From: Hyphomicrobiales bacterium
Lineage (GTDB): Bacteria > Pseudomonadota > Alphaproteobacteria > Rhizobiales > Xanthobacteraceae
Length of the DNA: 64,000 bases
NCBI GenBank assembly: GCA_017305535.1
Contig: JAFKKN010000001.1
Coordinates: 62,001-126,000, forward strand
Reading direction: 5' to 3'
Shown: piece after piece, positions 1 to 10,225 of the stretch
Layout of the letters: the number at the start of each line of letters is the position of its first letter
How positions within the stretch are numbered: the first letter of the stretch is position 1
Made by a program: the position numbers and the translations under genes
Notes under the pieces: generated by a model
Seen by the model: the letters and a program-made list of their open reading frames with translations, nothing else
The model's database searches: none
Told to the model about the DNA's origin: nothing

Positions 1-1
1 T

Positions 2-322
2 GCCGACATGACGGTGTCGTTCAAGGTGGTGCGCGAGAGCTTCACCAGCCGCGTTACACTCGACCGTCCGAACCTGAAAATCCTCGTCGAATATCTGCAA
101 GGGCCGTTTCGTTCGCTGGAAAACCGCTGGACTTTTGAGCCGAAGGGCGAGGGCACCTGCGACGTCGGCTTCTTCATTTCCTACGAATTCAAGAGTCGTA
201 TGCTGGCGATGCTGATGGGTAGCATGTTCGATGCCGCGTTCCAGAAATTCGCCGCTGCATTCGAAGCCCGCGCCGACAAAGTGTACGGCCGCCCCGGCGC
301 GCTCGCCGGCTCGACGAGCTGA
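2..322 (+). CDS. RatA/COQ10-like SRPBCC-family protein, 3' part
   Basis: The reading frame is already open at the window edge, so this is the C-terminal part (about 106 residues) of a gene starting upstream. The visible protein has the beta-rich pattern of the START/SRPBCC fold, with a 'LEYLQGPF'-like strand (VEYLQGPF), a 'W.F.P.GEGTCDV' turn and a long C-terminal helix (MFDAAFQKFAAAFEARA). That layout is typical of the COQ10/RatA proteins, which bind ubiquinone in bacteria and mitochondria and in E. coli have been described as a ribosome-association toxin. A role in quinone handling is family knowledge and is not proven here. The last codons and stop are imperfectly duplicated about 110 bp downstream. 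Confidence 0.8.
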   Translation, partial: ADMTVSFKVVRESFTSRVTLDRPNLKILVEYLQGPFRSLENRWTFEPKGEGTCDVGFFISYEFKSRMLAMLMGSMFDAAFQKFAAAFEARADKVYGRPGALAGSTS

Positions 323-440
323 GTGGCTATTTTTATTACCACATCCTCGGCGTCGCCCCCGCGAAGGCGGGGACGACGTCTTTCGTAGTGTAAGTCTGTT
401 CAACCGGTGTGCTCGCCGTTTCGACGAACTGAGCGGTTAT
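295..440. repeat. Imperfect direct duplication of the RatA-like 3' end, flanking a hairpin
   Basis: The segment at about 295-330, which covers the last codons and the stop of the RatA-like gene, recurs at about 406-440 with about 80% identity (shared cores GCTCGCCG, TCGACGA and CTGAG). Between the copies lies a GC-rich hairpin at 351-378. In the same relative frame the second copy would also end in a TGA. Confidence 0.6.
351..378. repeat. GC-rich hairpin (REP-like)
   Basis: Arms CGTCG-x-CCCCGC and GCGGGG-x-CGACG pair around a GAAG loop. The motif resembles the short palindromes scattered between genes in Bradyrhizobium-type genomes. It follows the RatA-like stop by about 30 bp and could also stabilise or terminate that transcript, though no run of T follows immediately. 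Confidence 0.5.
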
Positions 441-473
441 AAATCAGCCCACAATCAGTTGATTGCTTCTCAG

Positions 474-600
474 CCGTCATGGCCGGATTTATTCCGGCCA
501 TCCACGTCTTGACGAAGCTTCGGCAAGTAAGACGTGGATGGCCGGGACCATAGGCGAGCGAAGTGACGCCGTTCTTCGAACGGCTATGCCCGGCCACGAC
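474..600. repeat. Dispersed palindromic repeat, copy 1
   Basis: A nested inverted repeat: GGCCATCCACGTCTT near 497 pairs with AAGACGTGGATGGCC near 529, and the outer arms GTCATGGCCGG and the CCCGGCCACGAC end face each other. A related element with the same blocks (GTCATGG, GGCCATCC.CGTCTTGA, AAGACGTGGAT, GGCATGACGAC) is at 44701-44799. It fills most of the gap between the RatA-like gene and the CinA-family gene and looks like a REP/RIME-type unit. Confidence 0.7.
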
Positions 601-616
601 AACATCATTTGACTGT

Positions 617-1225
617 TTATTTCTTCTTCCGCGGCGCGACGCGGCGTTTCACCGCGACGCGGCGGGGCGCACGGGCGACGCGCGGCACGGCGCGCACCGC
701 GGGTTCGCGCTTCTTCGGCGCCGGTGCTTTCGGCCCGCGCGCCATTTCCGTCAGCATCCGTAGTGCCTCGATCACCGAACGCTCGCGCACCACGCTGCGG
801 CCGAGCGCGCCGAAGCGGCATTCGCGATGCAGGATGCGGCCGTCGCGCGCGGCGACCGCGAAATGCACCAGCCCCACCGGCTTGTTCGGCGTCGCGCCGC
901 CGGGGCCGGCGATGCCGGTGATTGATACCGCCAGATCGACGCCGGCACGCTCCAGCGCGCCGATCGCCATTGCCTGCGCGGTCTCCTTGCTCACCGCGCC
1001 GAACGTGTCGAGTGTCGAGACTTTGACGCCAAGCATCGCGCGCTTGGCGTCGTTGGAATAGGTGACGAAGCCACGGTCGATCACATCGGACGAGCCGGGA
1101 ATGTCGGTGAGCGCGCCCGCCACCAATCCGCCGGTGCAGGACTCGGCGGTGGCGACGGTCAGTTTGCGCATACGGCAGAGATCGAGCAGCGAGCGGGCGA
1201 GGGCACGTGCATCACTGCCGCGCAT
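617..1225 (-). CDS. CinA C-terminal family protein (nicotinamide-nucleotide amidohydrolase-like)
   Basis: A 202-residue protein consisting of the CinA C-terminal domain, as in stand-alone PncC/YgaD proteins that deamidate NMN to nicotinate mononucleotide in pyridine nucleotide recycling. Family signatures are visible: [15 protein letters not shown] near residues 25-40, a YSNDAK segment, the [12 protein letters not shown] block near residue 100 and [10 protein letters not shown]. The last 45 or so residues form a basic, Arg/Lys/Pro/Ala-rich tail ending in RKKK, which is longer than in typical members and probably disordered. The gene lies one base after the ispDF stop on the same strand, so the two are probably cotranscribed. 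Confidence 0.88.
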   Translation of the reverse strand: MRGSDARALARSLLDLCRMRKLTVATAESCTGGLVAGALTDIPGSSDVIDRGFVTYSNDAKRAMLGVKVSTLDTFGAVSKETAQAMAIGALERAGVDLAVSITGIAGPGGATPNKPVGLVHFAVAARDGRILHRECRFGALGRSVVRERSVIEALRMLTEMARGPKAPAPKKREPAVRAVPRVARAPRRVAVKRRVAPRKKK

Positions 1226-1226
1226 G

Positions 1227-2438
1227 TCATGCGCTCCGTTTGTCGGCGGCCTCGCCGTCGTCGTCCCACGGGAGGCGAATTGTTGCGGACGCGGTGGCGG
1301 CGATGCCTTCCTCGCGGCCGGTGAAGCCGAGCCGCTCGCTGGTGGTCGCCTTCACCGCGACACGCGACAGCGGCAGGCCCGTAATCTCGGCAATCCGCGC
1401 GCGCATGGTGTCGCGCAGCGGGCCGATCTTCGGCCGCTCGCAGATCATCGTCACTTCGAGATGTGCGACGCGGCCGCCGCGCGCCTTGACGCGCTCCATG
1501 GCGTAGACGAGAAATTTGTCCGACGCCGCGCCCTTCCATTGCGGATCGCTCGGCGGGAAGTGCGAGCCGATGTCGCCATCCGCCAGCGCGCCGAGGATGG
1601 CATCGACCAGCGCATGCAGGCCGACGTCGCCATCGGAATGCGCAAGGAAGCCGCGATTATGCGGCACGCGGACGCCGCACAGCATCAGGTGATCGCCGTC
1701 GCCGAAGGCGTGGACGTCGTAGCCGGTGCCGGTGCGAATGTCGCCGAGCGCGGCGCCGAGCCGCGCTTCCTCGCGGGCGAAATCTTCGGGAGTCGTCAGC
1801 TTCATGTTGGCAGGATCGCCCTCAAAGGTTGCAACCGTCAATCCCGCCCATTCGGCGAGCGCGGCATCGTCGGTGAAATCGTCGCGGCCCTCGCGCGCGG
1901 CGCGGCGGTGCGCTTCGAGAATAACATCGTAGCGGAACGCCTGCGGCGTCTGCGCGATACGCAGCTTGGCACGCTCCGGCGTTGCATCGACGTGGCCTCT
2001 AGCATCGACCTGCTTGATGGTGTCGGTGACCGGGATCACTGGCACGGCCGCGCCGGTTGTCGTCGCGGCTTCGATGGCGCGCGCGATCAACGCGTCATTG
2101 GCGAACGGTCGCGCGGCGTCATGGATCAGCACGATGTCCGGCGCGGTCGCGACCAGCGCTTCCAGTCCGGCGCGCACCGAGGCCTGCCGCGTTGCGCCGC
2201 CGTTGACGGGCGCCATCGCCCGGATGTTTCCAACTGCCTGGTTGAAAATCGCGATGTCGTCCGGATTGACCACCGGCTGCACGGCGGCGACCTGTGGATG
2301 GCCGCAGAAGGCGGCCATCGCCCGCGAGATGACGCTGCGTCCGCCGAGCGTGCGGTACTGCTTGGGCCCGCCCGGCCCGGCGCGGAGGCCGCGCCCGGCG
2401 GCGACGATGATGACGGCGGTTCGATTCGGTGTCGACAT
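1227..2438 (-). CDS. ispDF: Bifunctional IspD/IspF, MEP isoprenoid pathway
   Basis: A 403-residue fusion of two non-consecutive enzymes of the methylerythritol-phosphate pathway. Residues about 5-225 are IspD (CTP:2-C-methyl-D-erythritol 4-phosphate cytidylyltransferase), with the AAGRGLRAG...PKQY nucleotide-binding segment and a DAARPF motif. Residues about 235-395 are IspF (2,4-cyclodiphosphate synthase), with the metal-binding YDVHAF, the [11 protein letters not shown] block and IGxHFPPSDP. Fused IspDF is common in alphaproteobacteria. The ATG at 2438 gives the canonical N-terminus. The CinA-family gene follows directly. The enzyme is cytoplasmic and supplies precursors for quinones, hopanoids and undecaprenyl phosphate. 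Confidence 0.95.
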   Translation of the reverse strand: MSTPNRTAVIIVAAGRGLRAGPGGPKQYRTLGGRSVISRAMAAFCGHPQVAAVQPVVNPDDIAIFNQAVGNIRAMAPVNGGATRQASVRAGLEALVATAPDIVLIHDAARPFANDALIARAIEAATTTGAAVPVIPVTDTIKQVDARGHVDATPERAKLRIAQTPQAFRYDVILEAHRRAAREGRDDFTDDAALAEWAGLTVATFEGDPANMKLTTPEDFAREEARLGAALGDIRTGTGYDVHAFGDGDHLMLCGVRVPHNRGFLAHSDGDVGLHALVDAILGALADGDIGSHFPPSDPQWKGAASDKFLVYAMERVKARGGRVAHLEVTMICERPKIGPLRDTMRARIAEITGLPLSRVAVKATTSERLGFTGREEGIAATASATIRLPWDDDGEAADKRSA

Positions 2439-2697
2439 GGATCGATAAAGCTACGGCAAAGTCTGGAGGGAACTGGGGTCGCGCGGCGCGCGACGACAGC
2501 CCCATAGCACGTTGGCCGGCGAAAACAGCAGCTTTTCGCCCCTCCGGCGCATTATGCCCATCGGGTCCTTGCCCGATTGTGCGGCGCACTTGCAAAAGCC
2601 GGGTTCTTGGATAAAATGTAGGCATTGGATCGTGATGCCCATTAATTGAGCTTTCGATTGCTTGCAACGCAACGTTCCTGGTCTGAGAGGCTCCGTT

Positions 2698-3732
2698 TTG
2701 ATCGACCTGTCACAGTCCGCGGCTCCGCCGCTCAAGATTGGCGATGTTGAAGTCGCCAATCGGGTGCTGCTGGCGCCGATGTCGGGGATCACCGACGTAC
2801 CGTTCCGGCGGCAGGTGGCGGCGCTCGGGGCGGGGCTGGTCGTTTCGGAAATGACCGCCAGCGACGATCTGGCGCGGGGCCGGCCGATGACGCTATTGCG
2901 GGCGGAAGCGACCGGGCTCGGCCCGCATGTCGTCCAGCTTGCCGGCTGTCAGGCGCGCTGGATGACCGAGGGTGCTCGGATCGCCGAAGCCGCCGGCGCT
3001 GACGTCATTGATATCAACATGGGCTGTCCGGCGCGGCATGTGACAGGCGGGCAGTCCGGTTCGGCGCTGATGCGCGATCTCGACCACGCGCTGACACTGA
3101 TCGAGGCGACCATCGCCGCGGTGAAGGTGCCGGTGACGTTGAAGATGCGGCTCGGCTGGGATCATGCCTCGCTCAACGCGCCCGAACTTGCGCGCCGTGC
3201 CGAAGCCGCCGGCGTCAAGCTGATCGCGGTGCATGGCCGCACCCGCTGCCAGTTCTACAAGGGGACTGCCGATTGGGCGGCGGTGCGCGCGGTGAAGGAG
3301 GCGATCACCGTACCGCTGGTCGTCAATGGCGACATTACGACATATGAAGATGCCGTGCGCGCGCTGGCGCTATCCGGTGCCGACGCGGTGATGATCGGGC
3401 GCGGTGCGCAGGGCCAGCCGTGGCTGCCGGGCCAGATCGGCCGTCGCCTTGCCGGTGGTCCGGCTGAAGCGCCGCCGGAGATGGCGCAGCAACTCGATTA
3501 TGCCTGTGCGCTCTACGAGGACGTGGTCCAACATTACGGCGAACGGATCGGGGCGAAGCACGCCCGCAAGCATCTCGGCTGGAGCCTTGATTTCGCCGCA
3601 AGAATTTCCGCCGCGCCATCAAATCGCCTCAAGATTTGGCGGCAGAAAATCCTCACCTCCGAGAGCGTCGCCAGCGTCCATCGATTGCTGCGCGAAGCCT
3701 TCGACGACTTCGCATGGAGCGCCGCCGCATGA
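2698..3732 (+). CDS. dusB: tRNA-dihydrouridine synthase (DusB/NifR3)
   Basis: FMN-dependent enzyme that reduces uridines in the tRNA D-loop. The N-terminal TIM barrel shows [12 protein letters not shown] near residue 25, the catalytic-cysteine motif NMGCPA, KMRLGW, the HGRTR strand and a [11 protein letters not shown] phosphate-binding turn. A small helical domain follows. I place the start at TTG 2698, preceded by GAGAGG at a normal distance; an in-frame TTG at 2662 would add 12 residues. As in many alphaproteobacteria it is the first gene of the ntr operon (nifR3). Its stop overlaps the ntrB start as ATGA, which implies translational coupling. Confidence 0.93.
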   Translation: MIDLSQSAAPPLKIGDVEVANRVLLAPMSGITDVPFRRQVAALGAGLVVSEMTASDDLARGRPMTLLRAEATGLGPHVVQLAGCQARWMTEGARIAEAAGADVIDINMGCPARHVTGGQSGSALMRDLDHALTLIEATIAAVKVPVTLKMRLGWDHASLNAPELARRAEAAGVKLIAVHGRTRCQFYKGTADWAAVRAVKEAITVPLVVNGDITTYEDAVRALALSGADAVMIGRGAQGQPWLPGQIGRRLAGGPAEAPPEMAQQLDYACALYEDVVQHYGERIGAKHARKHLGWSLDFAARISAAPSNRLKIWRQKILTSESVASVHRLLREAFDDFAWSAAA

Positions 3733-4901
3733 CGCGTGTTGCCGTCGAGCCTCGTGCGTTGCCGCCGGACAATCAGGCGATCTTCAATGCATTGCCGCAT
3801 CCGATTTTCCTGGTCGCGCCCGATGGCAAGATCGTCGATGCCAACAACGCGGCGGAATCGTTCTTCGATATCTCGACGCAATTTCTCAAGCGCCAGGCGT
3901 TGAAAGAGCTGGTGCCGTTCGGCAGCCCGCTACTTGCGCTGATCGATCAGGTGCGCGCATCGGGACTGCCGGTGAACGAATACAAGGTCGATCTCGGTAC
4001 GCCACGCATCGGCGGCGATCGGCAGGTCGATCTTCACGTCGCGCCGCTCGGCGAATATCCCGGCCACATCGTCGTGATGCTGCAGGAACGCAGCATCGCG
4101 GACAAGATGGATCGGCAACTCACGCATCGCAGCGCGGCGCGCTCGGTGATCGCGCTTGCAGCGATGCTCGCGCATGAAATCAAAAATCCGTTGTCCGGCA
4201 TTCGCGGCGCGGCGCAACTGCTGGAGCAGGGCGCGTCCGCCGATGATCGCGAACTGACGCAACTGATCTGCAACGAAGCGGATCGGATCGTCACGCTGGT
4301 CGATCGGATGGAAGTGTTCGGCGACGAGCGGCCGGTGGCGCGCGGCGCTGTCAACATCCACTCGGTGCTCGATCACGTCAAGCGGCTGGCGCAATCCGGT
4401 TTCGCGCGCGATGTCAAATTCATCGAGGACTACGATCCGTCGCTGCCGCCGGTGCTCGCCAATCAGGATCAGTTGGTTCAGGTGTTTCTGAATCTGGTGA
4501 AGAACGCCGCCGAGGCCACGCGCGATCTCGGCAGCGATGCGGAGATTCAATTAACCACGGCATTCCGTCCCGGCGTGCGTCTGTCGGTGCCGGGCAAGAA
4601 GACACGCGTATCGCTGCCGCTGGAATTCTGCGTCAAGGACAATGGCCCCGGCGTTCCGGACGATCTGATGCCGAACCTGTTCGATCCGTTCGTCACCACC
4701 AAGCTGACGGGAAGCGGTCTCGGCCTTGCGCTGGTCGCCAAGATCGTCGGCGATCACGGTGGCATCGTCGAATGTGAATCGCAGCCGCGTAAAACCACCT
4801 TCCGCGTGTTGCTGCCGATGTTCAGCGTCTCCAAAACTTCTGGCGAAGTTTCCGACGGCGAAATGCCCACGCCGCGAGACACCGCACAGGCCATGCCATA
4901 G
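3729..4901 (+). CDS. ntrB: Nitrogen regulation sensor kinase NtrB
   Basis: Cytoplasmic histidine kinase/phosphatase of about 390 residues that acts with PII (GlnB) to control NtrC phosphorylation according to nitrogen status. An N-terminal PAS domain (residues about 15-110) is followed by the H-box [10 protein letters not shown] with His149, an N-box (NLVKNAAEA), and the G1/G2 ATP-binding motifs DNGPGVP and GSGLGLAL. There are no membrane segments. The ATG at 3729 overlaps the dusB stop by 4 bp, and this is where homology begins; longer in-frame starts would lie inside dusB. ntrC follows after 8 bp. Confidence 0.95.
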   Translation: MTRVAVEPRALPPDNQAIFNALPHPIFLVAPDGKIVDANNAAESFFDISTQFLKRQALKELVPFGSPLLALIDQVRASGLPVNEYKVDLGTPRIGGDRQVDLHVAPLGEYPGHIVVMLQERSIADKMDRQLTHRSAARSVIALAAMLAHEIKNPLSGIRGAAQLLEQGASADDRELTQLICNEADRIVTLVDRMEVFGDERPVARGAVNIHSVLDHVKRLAQSGFARDVKFIEDYDPSLPPVLANQDQLVQVFLNLVKNAAEATRDLGSDAEIQLTTAFRPGVRLSVPGKKTRVSLPLEFCVKDNGPGVPDDLMPNLFDPFVTTKLTGSGLGLALVAKIVGDHGGIVECESQPRKTTFRVLLPMFSVSKTSGEVSDGEMPTPRDTAQAMP

Positions 4902-4909
4902 GAGCGACG

Positions 4910-6352
4910 ATGCCCGCTGGGAACATACTGGTTGCCGACGACGACACCGCGATCCGCACGGTGCTTAATCAGGCTCTGTCGCGTGCCGGCTTCGAGGTGC
5001 GATTAACCAGCAACGCCGCAACGCTGTGGCGCTGGGTCAATCAGGGCGAGGGCGATCTGGTGATCACCGACGTGGTGATGCCGGATGAAAACGCGTTTGA
5101 CCTGCTGCCACGTATCAAGAAGATCCGCCCCAACCTGCCGATCATTGTCATGAGCGCGCAGAACACCTTCATGACGGCGATCCGCGCGTCGGAATGCGGC
5201 GCGTACGAATATCTGCCGAAGCCGTTCGACCTGAAAGAGCTGATCGCGATAATCGGACGCGCGCTGGCGGAGCCGAAGCAGCGTGCCTCCACGAACGACG
5301 TGGAGTCCGAATTCGATACGCTGCCGCTGATCGGCCGTTCCAATGCGATGCAGGAAATCTATCGCGTGCTGGCGCGGTTGATGCAGACTGATCTCACCGT
5401 GATGATCTCCGGCGAATCCGGTACCGGCAAGGAATTGGTGGCGCGCGCGCTGCACGACTACGGCAAACGGCGCAGTGGTCCGTTCGTCGCCGTCAACATG
5501 GCGGCGATCCCGCGCGATCTCATCGAGTCTGAATTGTTCGGTCACGAACGCGGCGCTTTCACCGGCGCCAACAACCGTGCCTCCGGCCGCTTCGAGCAGG
5601 CGGAAGGCGGCACGCTGTTCCTTGACGAAATCGGCGACATGCCGATGGAGGCGCAGACGCGACTGCTCCGCGTGTTGCAGCAGGGCGAATACACCACCGT
5701 CGGCGGCCGCACGCCGATCAAGACCGACGTTCGCATCGTCGCCGCCAGCAACAAGGACCTGCGCATCCTGATCCAGCAGGGGCTGTTTCGCGAGGATCTG
5801 TTCTTCCGCCTCAACGTTGTGCCGCTGCGGCTGCCGCCGCTGCGCGAACGTATCGAGGATTTACCAGATCTCATCCGTCACTTCTTCGCGCTGGCTGAGA
5901 AGGATGGCCTGCCGGCGAAGAAACTCGATGCGCTGGCACTGGAAAAACTGAAGCAGTATCGCTGGCCCGGCAACGTGCGCGAGCTTGAAAACCTGGCGCG
6001 GCGGTTGTCGGCGCTCTATCCGCAAGACGTCATCACCGGCGCGGTGATCGAGGGCGAACTGGCGCCGCCGGCGGTGGTCGCCAGCGGCAGCATGTTGCAA
6101 AACGTCGAGAACCTCGGCGGTGCGGTCGAGGGCTATCTCGCCTCGTACTTCTCCGGCTTCCCCAACGGCGTGCCACCGCCGGGCCTCTACCACCGCATTC
6201 TCAAGGAGGTCGAACTGCCGTTGCTGACGGCGGCGCTGGCGGCCACCCGAGGTAATCAGATCCGAGCCGCCGACTTGCTCGGGCTCAACCGCAATACCTT
6301 GCGGAAGAAGATCCGCGACCTCGACATCCAGGTTTACCGTTCGGGCGGCTAG
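4910..6352 (+). CDS. ntrC: Nitrogen regulation response regulator NtrC
   Basis: A 480-residue sigma-54 activator. The receiver domain (residues 1-125) has the acidic pocket DDDTA and the phosphoacceptor Asp54 in ITDVVMP. The central AAA+ domain has Walker A GESGTGKE, the sigma-54-contacting GAFTGA loop and Walker [13 protein letters not shown]. The C-terminal Fis-type helix-turn-helix ([17 protein letters not shown]) binds enhancers. All motifs needed for activation are intact. When phosphorylated by NtrB it is expected to drive nitrogen-scavenging genes such as glnK-amtB and glnA. It is followed by a 181-bp gap before ntrY, so ntrYX may have its own promoter. Confidence 0.96.
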   Translation: MPAGNILVADDDTAIRTVLNQALSRAGFEVRLTSNAATLWRWVNQGEGDLVITDVVMPDENAFDLLPRIKKIRPNLPIIVMSAQNTFMTAIRASECGAYEYLPKPFDLKELIAIIGRALAEPKQRASTNDVESEFDTLPLIGRSNAMQEIYRVLARLMQTDLTVMISGESGTGKELVARALHDYGKRRSGPFVAVNMAAIPRDLIESELFGHERGAFTGANNRASGRFEQAEGGTLFLDEIGDMPMEAQTRLLRVLQQGEYTTVGGRTPIKTDVRIVAASNKDLRILIQQGLFREDLFFRLNVVPLRLPPLRERIEDLPDLIRHFFALAEKDGLPAKKLDALALEKLKQYRWPGNVRELENLARRLSALYPQDVITGAVIEGELAPPAVVASGSMLQNVENLGGAVEGYLASYFSGFPNGVPPPGLYHRILKEVELPLLTAALAATRGNQIRAADLLGLNRNTLRKKIRDLDIQVYRSGG

Positions 6353-6533
6353 CGGCTCGCACGGCGCGAGCAGGGCGTCGTCCACAGCTTTTGGGACATT
6401 AGGCCGCTTAATCACTGGCTTTCGTGGCTTGTTGCGCCGTGGAAATGTCGCAATCGGGCAACATTGTTGTAGGAATGCATCACTTTTCCCGTTCCAGTGG
6501 CCCTTGGGGACCTCGACGCCTAGCCGATGTGCA

Positions 6534-8834
6534 ATGACGAGCGCTGAAACGCCGGCATCCGTTTTCGAGCAGACATCTCCTGAACCGCGCGGCGGGGCGC
6601 TGCGGCGGTTGCTGGCGCCGTTTGCCGTCGGACTGGCGCTGCTGTCGGCGTTCCTGACCTTCGTGGTGCTGGTCGGCCTGACGCCGATCGTCCCGACCAG
6701 CCCGGTCGTGATTACCTTCCTGCTGATCAACGCCGCGACGGTTCTGCTGCTGGTTGCGATCATCGTTCGGGAGGTCTGGCAGGTTGTCCAGGCTCGCCGT
6801 CGCGGCAGGGCGGCCGCCAGGCTGCATGTCCAGATCGTCAGCCTGTTCTCGGTGATCGCGGTGATCCCGGCGGTGCTGGTCTCGATCGTCGCCAATGTGA
6901 CGATCGACCGTGGCCTCGATCGGCTGTTCTCGGGTCCAACGCGCGCCGTGATCGAGAAGTCGCTGATCATCGCCAATGCCTATCTGCAAGAACACGCGCA
7001 GCTGATCGGCGGCGATATCGTCGGCATGGCCAACGATCTGTCGCGGGCGCGGCCACTCTATGATCAGGATCGGCAGTCATTCCGGCAGATGCTGACGGAA
7101 AGCGCGGCGAAGCGAAATCTTCCCGGCGCGATGTTGATCGACAAGGACCGCAACATCCTCGAGTCGGCGCAGACCGGTATTCAACAGGAATTCGCCACGC
7201 CGGCGCCGGAATTTCTGAAAGGCGTCACCGCCAACGAGCCGCAGATCGCGGTGCTATCCAATTACGTCGCTGCGGTGATCCGGCTACGTGCTTTCGACGA
7301 TACATTCCTTTATGTCGCGCGCTTGCTCGATCCGCGCGTGGTGGAGCAGGTGAGGCAGACCCAGGCCGGCGTCGCCGAATACGCCGATCTGGAATCGCGA
7401 CGGCTCGGCATCCAGGTGACGTTCGCGCTGATGTTCACTGTGATCACGCTGACGGTGTTGATGTCGGCGGTTTTGATCGGCCTCAATTTCGCCAACTGGC
7501 TGGTCGCGCCGATCCGCCGGCTGATGGGCGCGGCGAACATGGTGTCCACCGGCGACCTCAATGTACAGGTGCCGGTGCTGCGATCGGAGGGCGACCTTGC
7601 ACAGCTCGGCGAAACGTTCAACACCATGACGCAGGAGTTGCGAACGCAACGCGATGAACTCGTCAGTGCCAGCGACATGATCGACAGCCGCCGACGTTTC
7701 ATCGAAACGGTGCTGTCGTCGGCGAGCGCCGGCATCATTGGCGTCGATGGCTCCGGCCGCATCAGCATTCTCAACCGCTCCGCCGAAAAATTGATCGGAA
7801 GTTCGGAATCCGAAATTTTGGGCCACGCCCAGTCCGAGGTGATCCCCGAACTCGACGAGATGATGAAAACGGCTCGCGAAGGCACCCAGCGCCTTGTGCA
7901 GGGACAAATCACCATCAGCCGCGAAGGTGCCGAGCGCAATCTGTCGGTGCGTGTCAGTGCCGAGCAGACCAGCCAGTCACGCGACAGTTACATCATCACC
8001 CTTGATGACATCACCGAATTGGTCGCGGCCCAACGAACCTCCGCATGGGCTGATGTGGCGCGCCGCATCGCGCATGAAATCAAAAACCCGCTGACGCCGA
8101 TTCAACTGTCCGCCGAACGTATCCGCCGGAAATTCGGCAAGGTTATCACCGACGACAAGGCGATCTTCGAGCAGTGCACCGATACGATTGTCCGGCAGGT
8201 TGACGACATCCGGCGGATGGTCGACGAATTTTCGCGCTTTGCGCGGATGCCGAAGCCGGTGATCGAGGGCGAGGACGTCGCCGATACGGTGCGTCAGGTC
8301 GTTTTCCTGATGCGGGTTGGACATCCGGACATCGATATCGATGTGGAAATCCGTGAAGATCCGATGCGGGCCCGCTTCGATCGGCGCCTGATATCGCAGG
8401 CGCTGACGAATATCATCAAGAATGCGACGGAAGCCATTGAAGCAGTCCCGCCCGAATATCTGACGAAGGGGCGGATCGAAGTCGCTGCTTTCCGCGAGGG
8501 TGAGGATATCGTTATCGACGTCATCGATAACGGCATTGGATTGCCTACGGTCAGCCGTTCCCGTCTGCTTGAACCTTATGTGACGACGCGCGCCAAAGGA
8601 ACGGGCCTTGGTCTCGCGATCGTCGGTCGGGTTCTCGAGGATCACGGCGGCCGCATCGAACTCAACGACGCTTCAGCAATTCATCCCGGTGCGCGTGGCG
8701 CGTGGATGCGGCTGCGATTTGCGGAATCTGGTCAAGCCAAGAACAGCGAACCTGCGTCCTCAGGCGAGACGCAGCGAACCAATCAGGCCGAAGCGGCAAC
8801 TACCGACAAAACAACAGGCGTCTCCCATGGCTAA
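6534..8834 (+). CDS. ntrY: Membrane nitrogen/redox sensor kinase NtrY
   Basis: Histidine kinase of about 766 residues, partner of NtrX. Hydrophobic segments near residues 20-100 form an N-terminal membrane bundle. A periplasmic region follows, then another transmembrane segment near residue 310 (FALMFTVITLTVLMSAVLIG), a HAMP domain, a PAS domain (ETVLSSASAGIIGVD), the H-box [10 protein letters not shown] with His514, and ATPase motifs (NIIKNATEA, DNGIGLP, GTGLGLAI). The ATG at 6534 is chosen because upstream in-frame residues are Cys/Trp-rich and unlike the family. The C-terminal 30 or so residues are polar and low-complexity. The end overlaps the ntrX start by 8 bp. Confidence 0.94.
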   Translation: MTSAETPASVFEQTSPEPRGGALRRLLAPFAVGLALLSAFLTFVVLVGLTPIVPTSPVVITFLLINAATVLLLVAIIVREVWQVVQARRRGRAAARLHVQIVSLFSVIAVIPAVLVSIVANVTIDRGLDRLFSGPTRAVIEKSLIIANAYLQEHAQLIGGDIVGMANDLSRARPLYDQDRQSFRQMLTESAAKRNLPGAMLIDKDRNILESAQTGIQQEFATPAPEFLKGVTANEPQIAVLSNYVAAVIRLRAFDDTFLYVARLLDPRVVEQVRQTQAGVAEYADLESRRLGIQVTFALMFTVITLTVLMSAVLIGLNFANWLVAPIRRLMGAANMVSTGDLNVQVPVLRSEGDLAQLGETFNTMTQELRTQRDELVSASDMIDSRRRFIETVLSSASAGIIGVDGSGRISILNRSAEKLIGSSESEILGHAQSEVIPELDEMMKTAREGTQRLVQGQITISREGAERNLSVRVSAEQTSQSRDSYIITLDDITELVAAQRTSAWADVARRIAHEIKNPLTPIQLSAERIRRKFGKVITDDKAIFEQCTDTIVRQVDDIRRMVDEFSRFARMPKPVIEGEDVADTVRQVVFLMRVGHPDIDIDVEIREDPMRARFDRRLISQALTNIIKNATEAIEAVPPEYLTKGRIEVAAFREGEDIVIDVIDNGIGLPTVSRSRLLEPYVTTRAKGTGLGLAIVGRVLEDHGGRIELNDASAIHPGARGAWMRLRFAESGQAKNSEPASSGETQRTNQAEAATTDKTTGVSHG

Positions 8835-10197
8835 TGATATTCTGATTGTCGATGACGAAGCAGATATCCGCGAACTGGTCGCAGGCATTCTTGAGGATGA
8901 GGGCTTTTCGACGCGGACCGCGCGCGACAGCGATTCCGCTCTGGCCGAAATCGCCAGCCGCCGGCCGCACATGGTGTTCCTCGACATCTGGTTGCAGGGA
9001 AGCCGGCTGGATGGACTTCAGCTTCTGGAGCAGATCAAGCGCGATCATCCCGAATTGCCGATCGTGATGATTTCCGGGCACGGCAATATCGAAACGGCGG
9101 TTGCCGCGATCAAGCGTGGCGCGTACGACTTCATCGAGAAGCCGTTCAAATCCGATCGGCTGATCCTGGTCGCGACGCGCGCGCTGGAAACCTTCCGCTT
9201 GAAGCGCGAGGTCCGCGAACTCAAGCAACTGGCGCCGACCTCGAGTACGCTGGCCGGACATTCGGCCTGCATGAATCAGCTTCGCCAGACCATCGAGCGT
9301 GCCGCCAAGGCCAACAGCCGCATTATGATTGTTGGCCCCTCGGGTTCTGGCAAGGAATTGACCGCGCGCACACTGCACAGCGCTTCCGCACGCCTCGAAG
9401 GCCCGTTCGTGGTGATCAATGCCGCAGCCATTACGCCGGAGCGGATGGAGGAAGAACTGTTCGGCATCGAGTCGAGCAGTGCGGATCAGCCCCGTAAAGC
9501 CGGCGCGCTCGAGGAGGCGCACGGCGGCACCTTGTTTATCGACGAGATCGCTGACATGCCGCGCGAAACGCAGAACAAGATTTTGCGCGTGCTGGTGGAT
9601 CAAACCTTCCAGCGCACCGGCGGGACCGCGAAGATTCATGTCGACGTGCGCATCATCTCCTCGACCGCGCGTAACCTTGAAGAGGAAATCGCCGCAGGAC
9701 GTTTCCGCGAAGACCTCTATCATCGCCTGTCGGTTGTGCCGATCCGCGTGCCGCCGTTGTCCGAGCGCCGCGACGACATTCCGGAACTGATCGATTACTT
9801 CATGGAGCAGATTTCCGCCACGACCGGCCTGCCGAAACGCAAGATCGGCGACGACGCGATGGCGGTGCTGCAATCCCACATCTGGCCGGGCAACGTCCGC
9901 CAGTTACGCAACAACGTCGAGCGGCTGATGATTCTGGCCGGCGGCGGCCCCGAATCCGTTATCACCGCCGACATGCTGCCGCAGGATGTCGGCTCGATGG
10001 TGCCGGCGATGCCCACCGGTAACAATGGCGAGCACATCATGGGACTGCCGCTGCGCGAAGCGCGCGAGGTATTCGAGCGCGACTACCTGATTGCACAGAT
10101 CGGCCGCTTCTCCGGCAACATCTCACGAACGGCTGAGTTTGTCGGCATGGAGCGCTCGGCGCTGCACCGCAAGCTGAAAGCGCTCGGGGTCGGATAA
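8827..10197 (+). CDS. ntrX: Response regulator NtrX
   Basis: A 456-residue regulator paired with NtrY. The receiver domain carries Asp53 in VFLDIWLQG. The AAA+ domain has Walker A GPSGSGKE and Walker B GGTLFIDEIADM, and the C-terminus is a Fis-type helix-turn-helix (ISRTAEFVGMERSALHRKL). The sigma-54-contact GAFTGA loop is absent: where NtrC has HERGAFTGA this protein has IESSSADQPRK. This agrees with reports that some alphaproteobacterial NtrX proteins act without sigma-54. The start is the ATG at 8827, which matches the canonical DILIVDDEADI N-terminus and overlaps ntrY. Confidence 0.94.
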   Translation: MANDILIVDDEADIRELVAGILEDEGFSTRTARDSDSALAEIASRRPHMVFLDIWLQGSRLDGLQLLEQIKRDHPELPIVMISGHGNIETAVAAIKRGAYDFIEKPFKSDRLILVATRALETFRLKREVRELKQLAPTSSTLAGHSACMNQLRQTIERAAKANSRIMIVGPSGSGKELTARTLHSASARLEGPFVVINAAAITPERMEEELFGIESSSADQPRKAGALEEAHGGTLFIDEIADMPRETQNKILRVLVDQTFQRTGGTAKIHVDVRIISSTARNLEEEIAAGRFREDLYHRLSVVPIRVPPLSERRDDIPELIDYFMEQISATTGLPKRKIGDDAMAVLQSHIWPGNVRQLRNNVERLMILAGGGPESVITADMLPQDVGSMVPAMPTGNNGEHIMGLPLREAREVFERDYLIAQIGRFSGNISRTAEFVGMERSALHRKLKALGVG

Positions 10198-10225
10198 GCT
10201 TCTTCACGTCGAATGGAATAGTCGG

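Noticed and set aside
1062-2507. 481-codon plus-strand open frame antisense to ispDF
   Set aside because: Arg/Ala-rich composition and no domain; ispDF on the other strand is clear.
4726-4968. Short open frame across the ntrB-ntrC junction
   Set aside because: It is in another frame of well-defined genes with no family signature.
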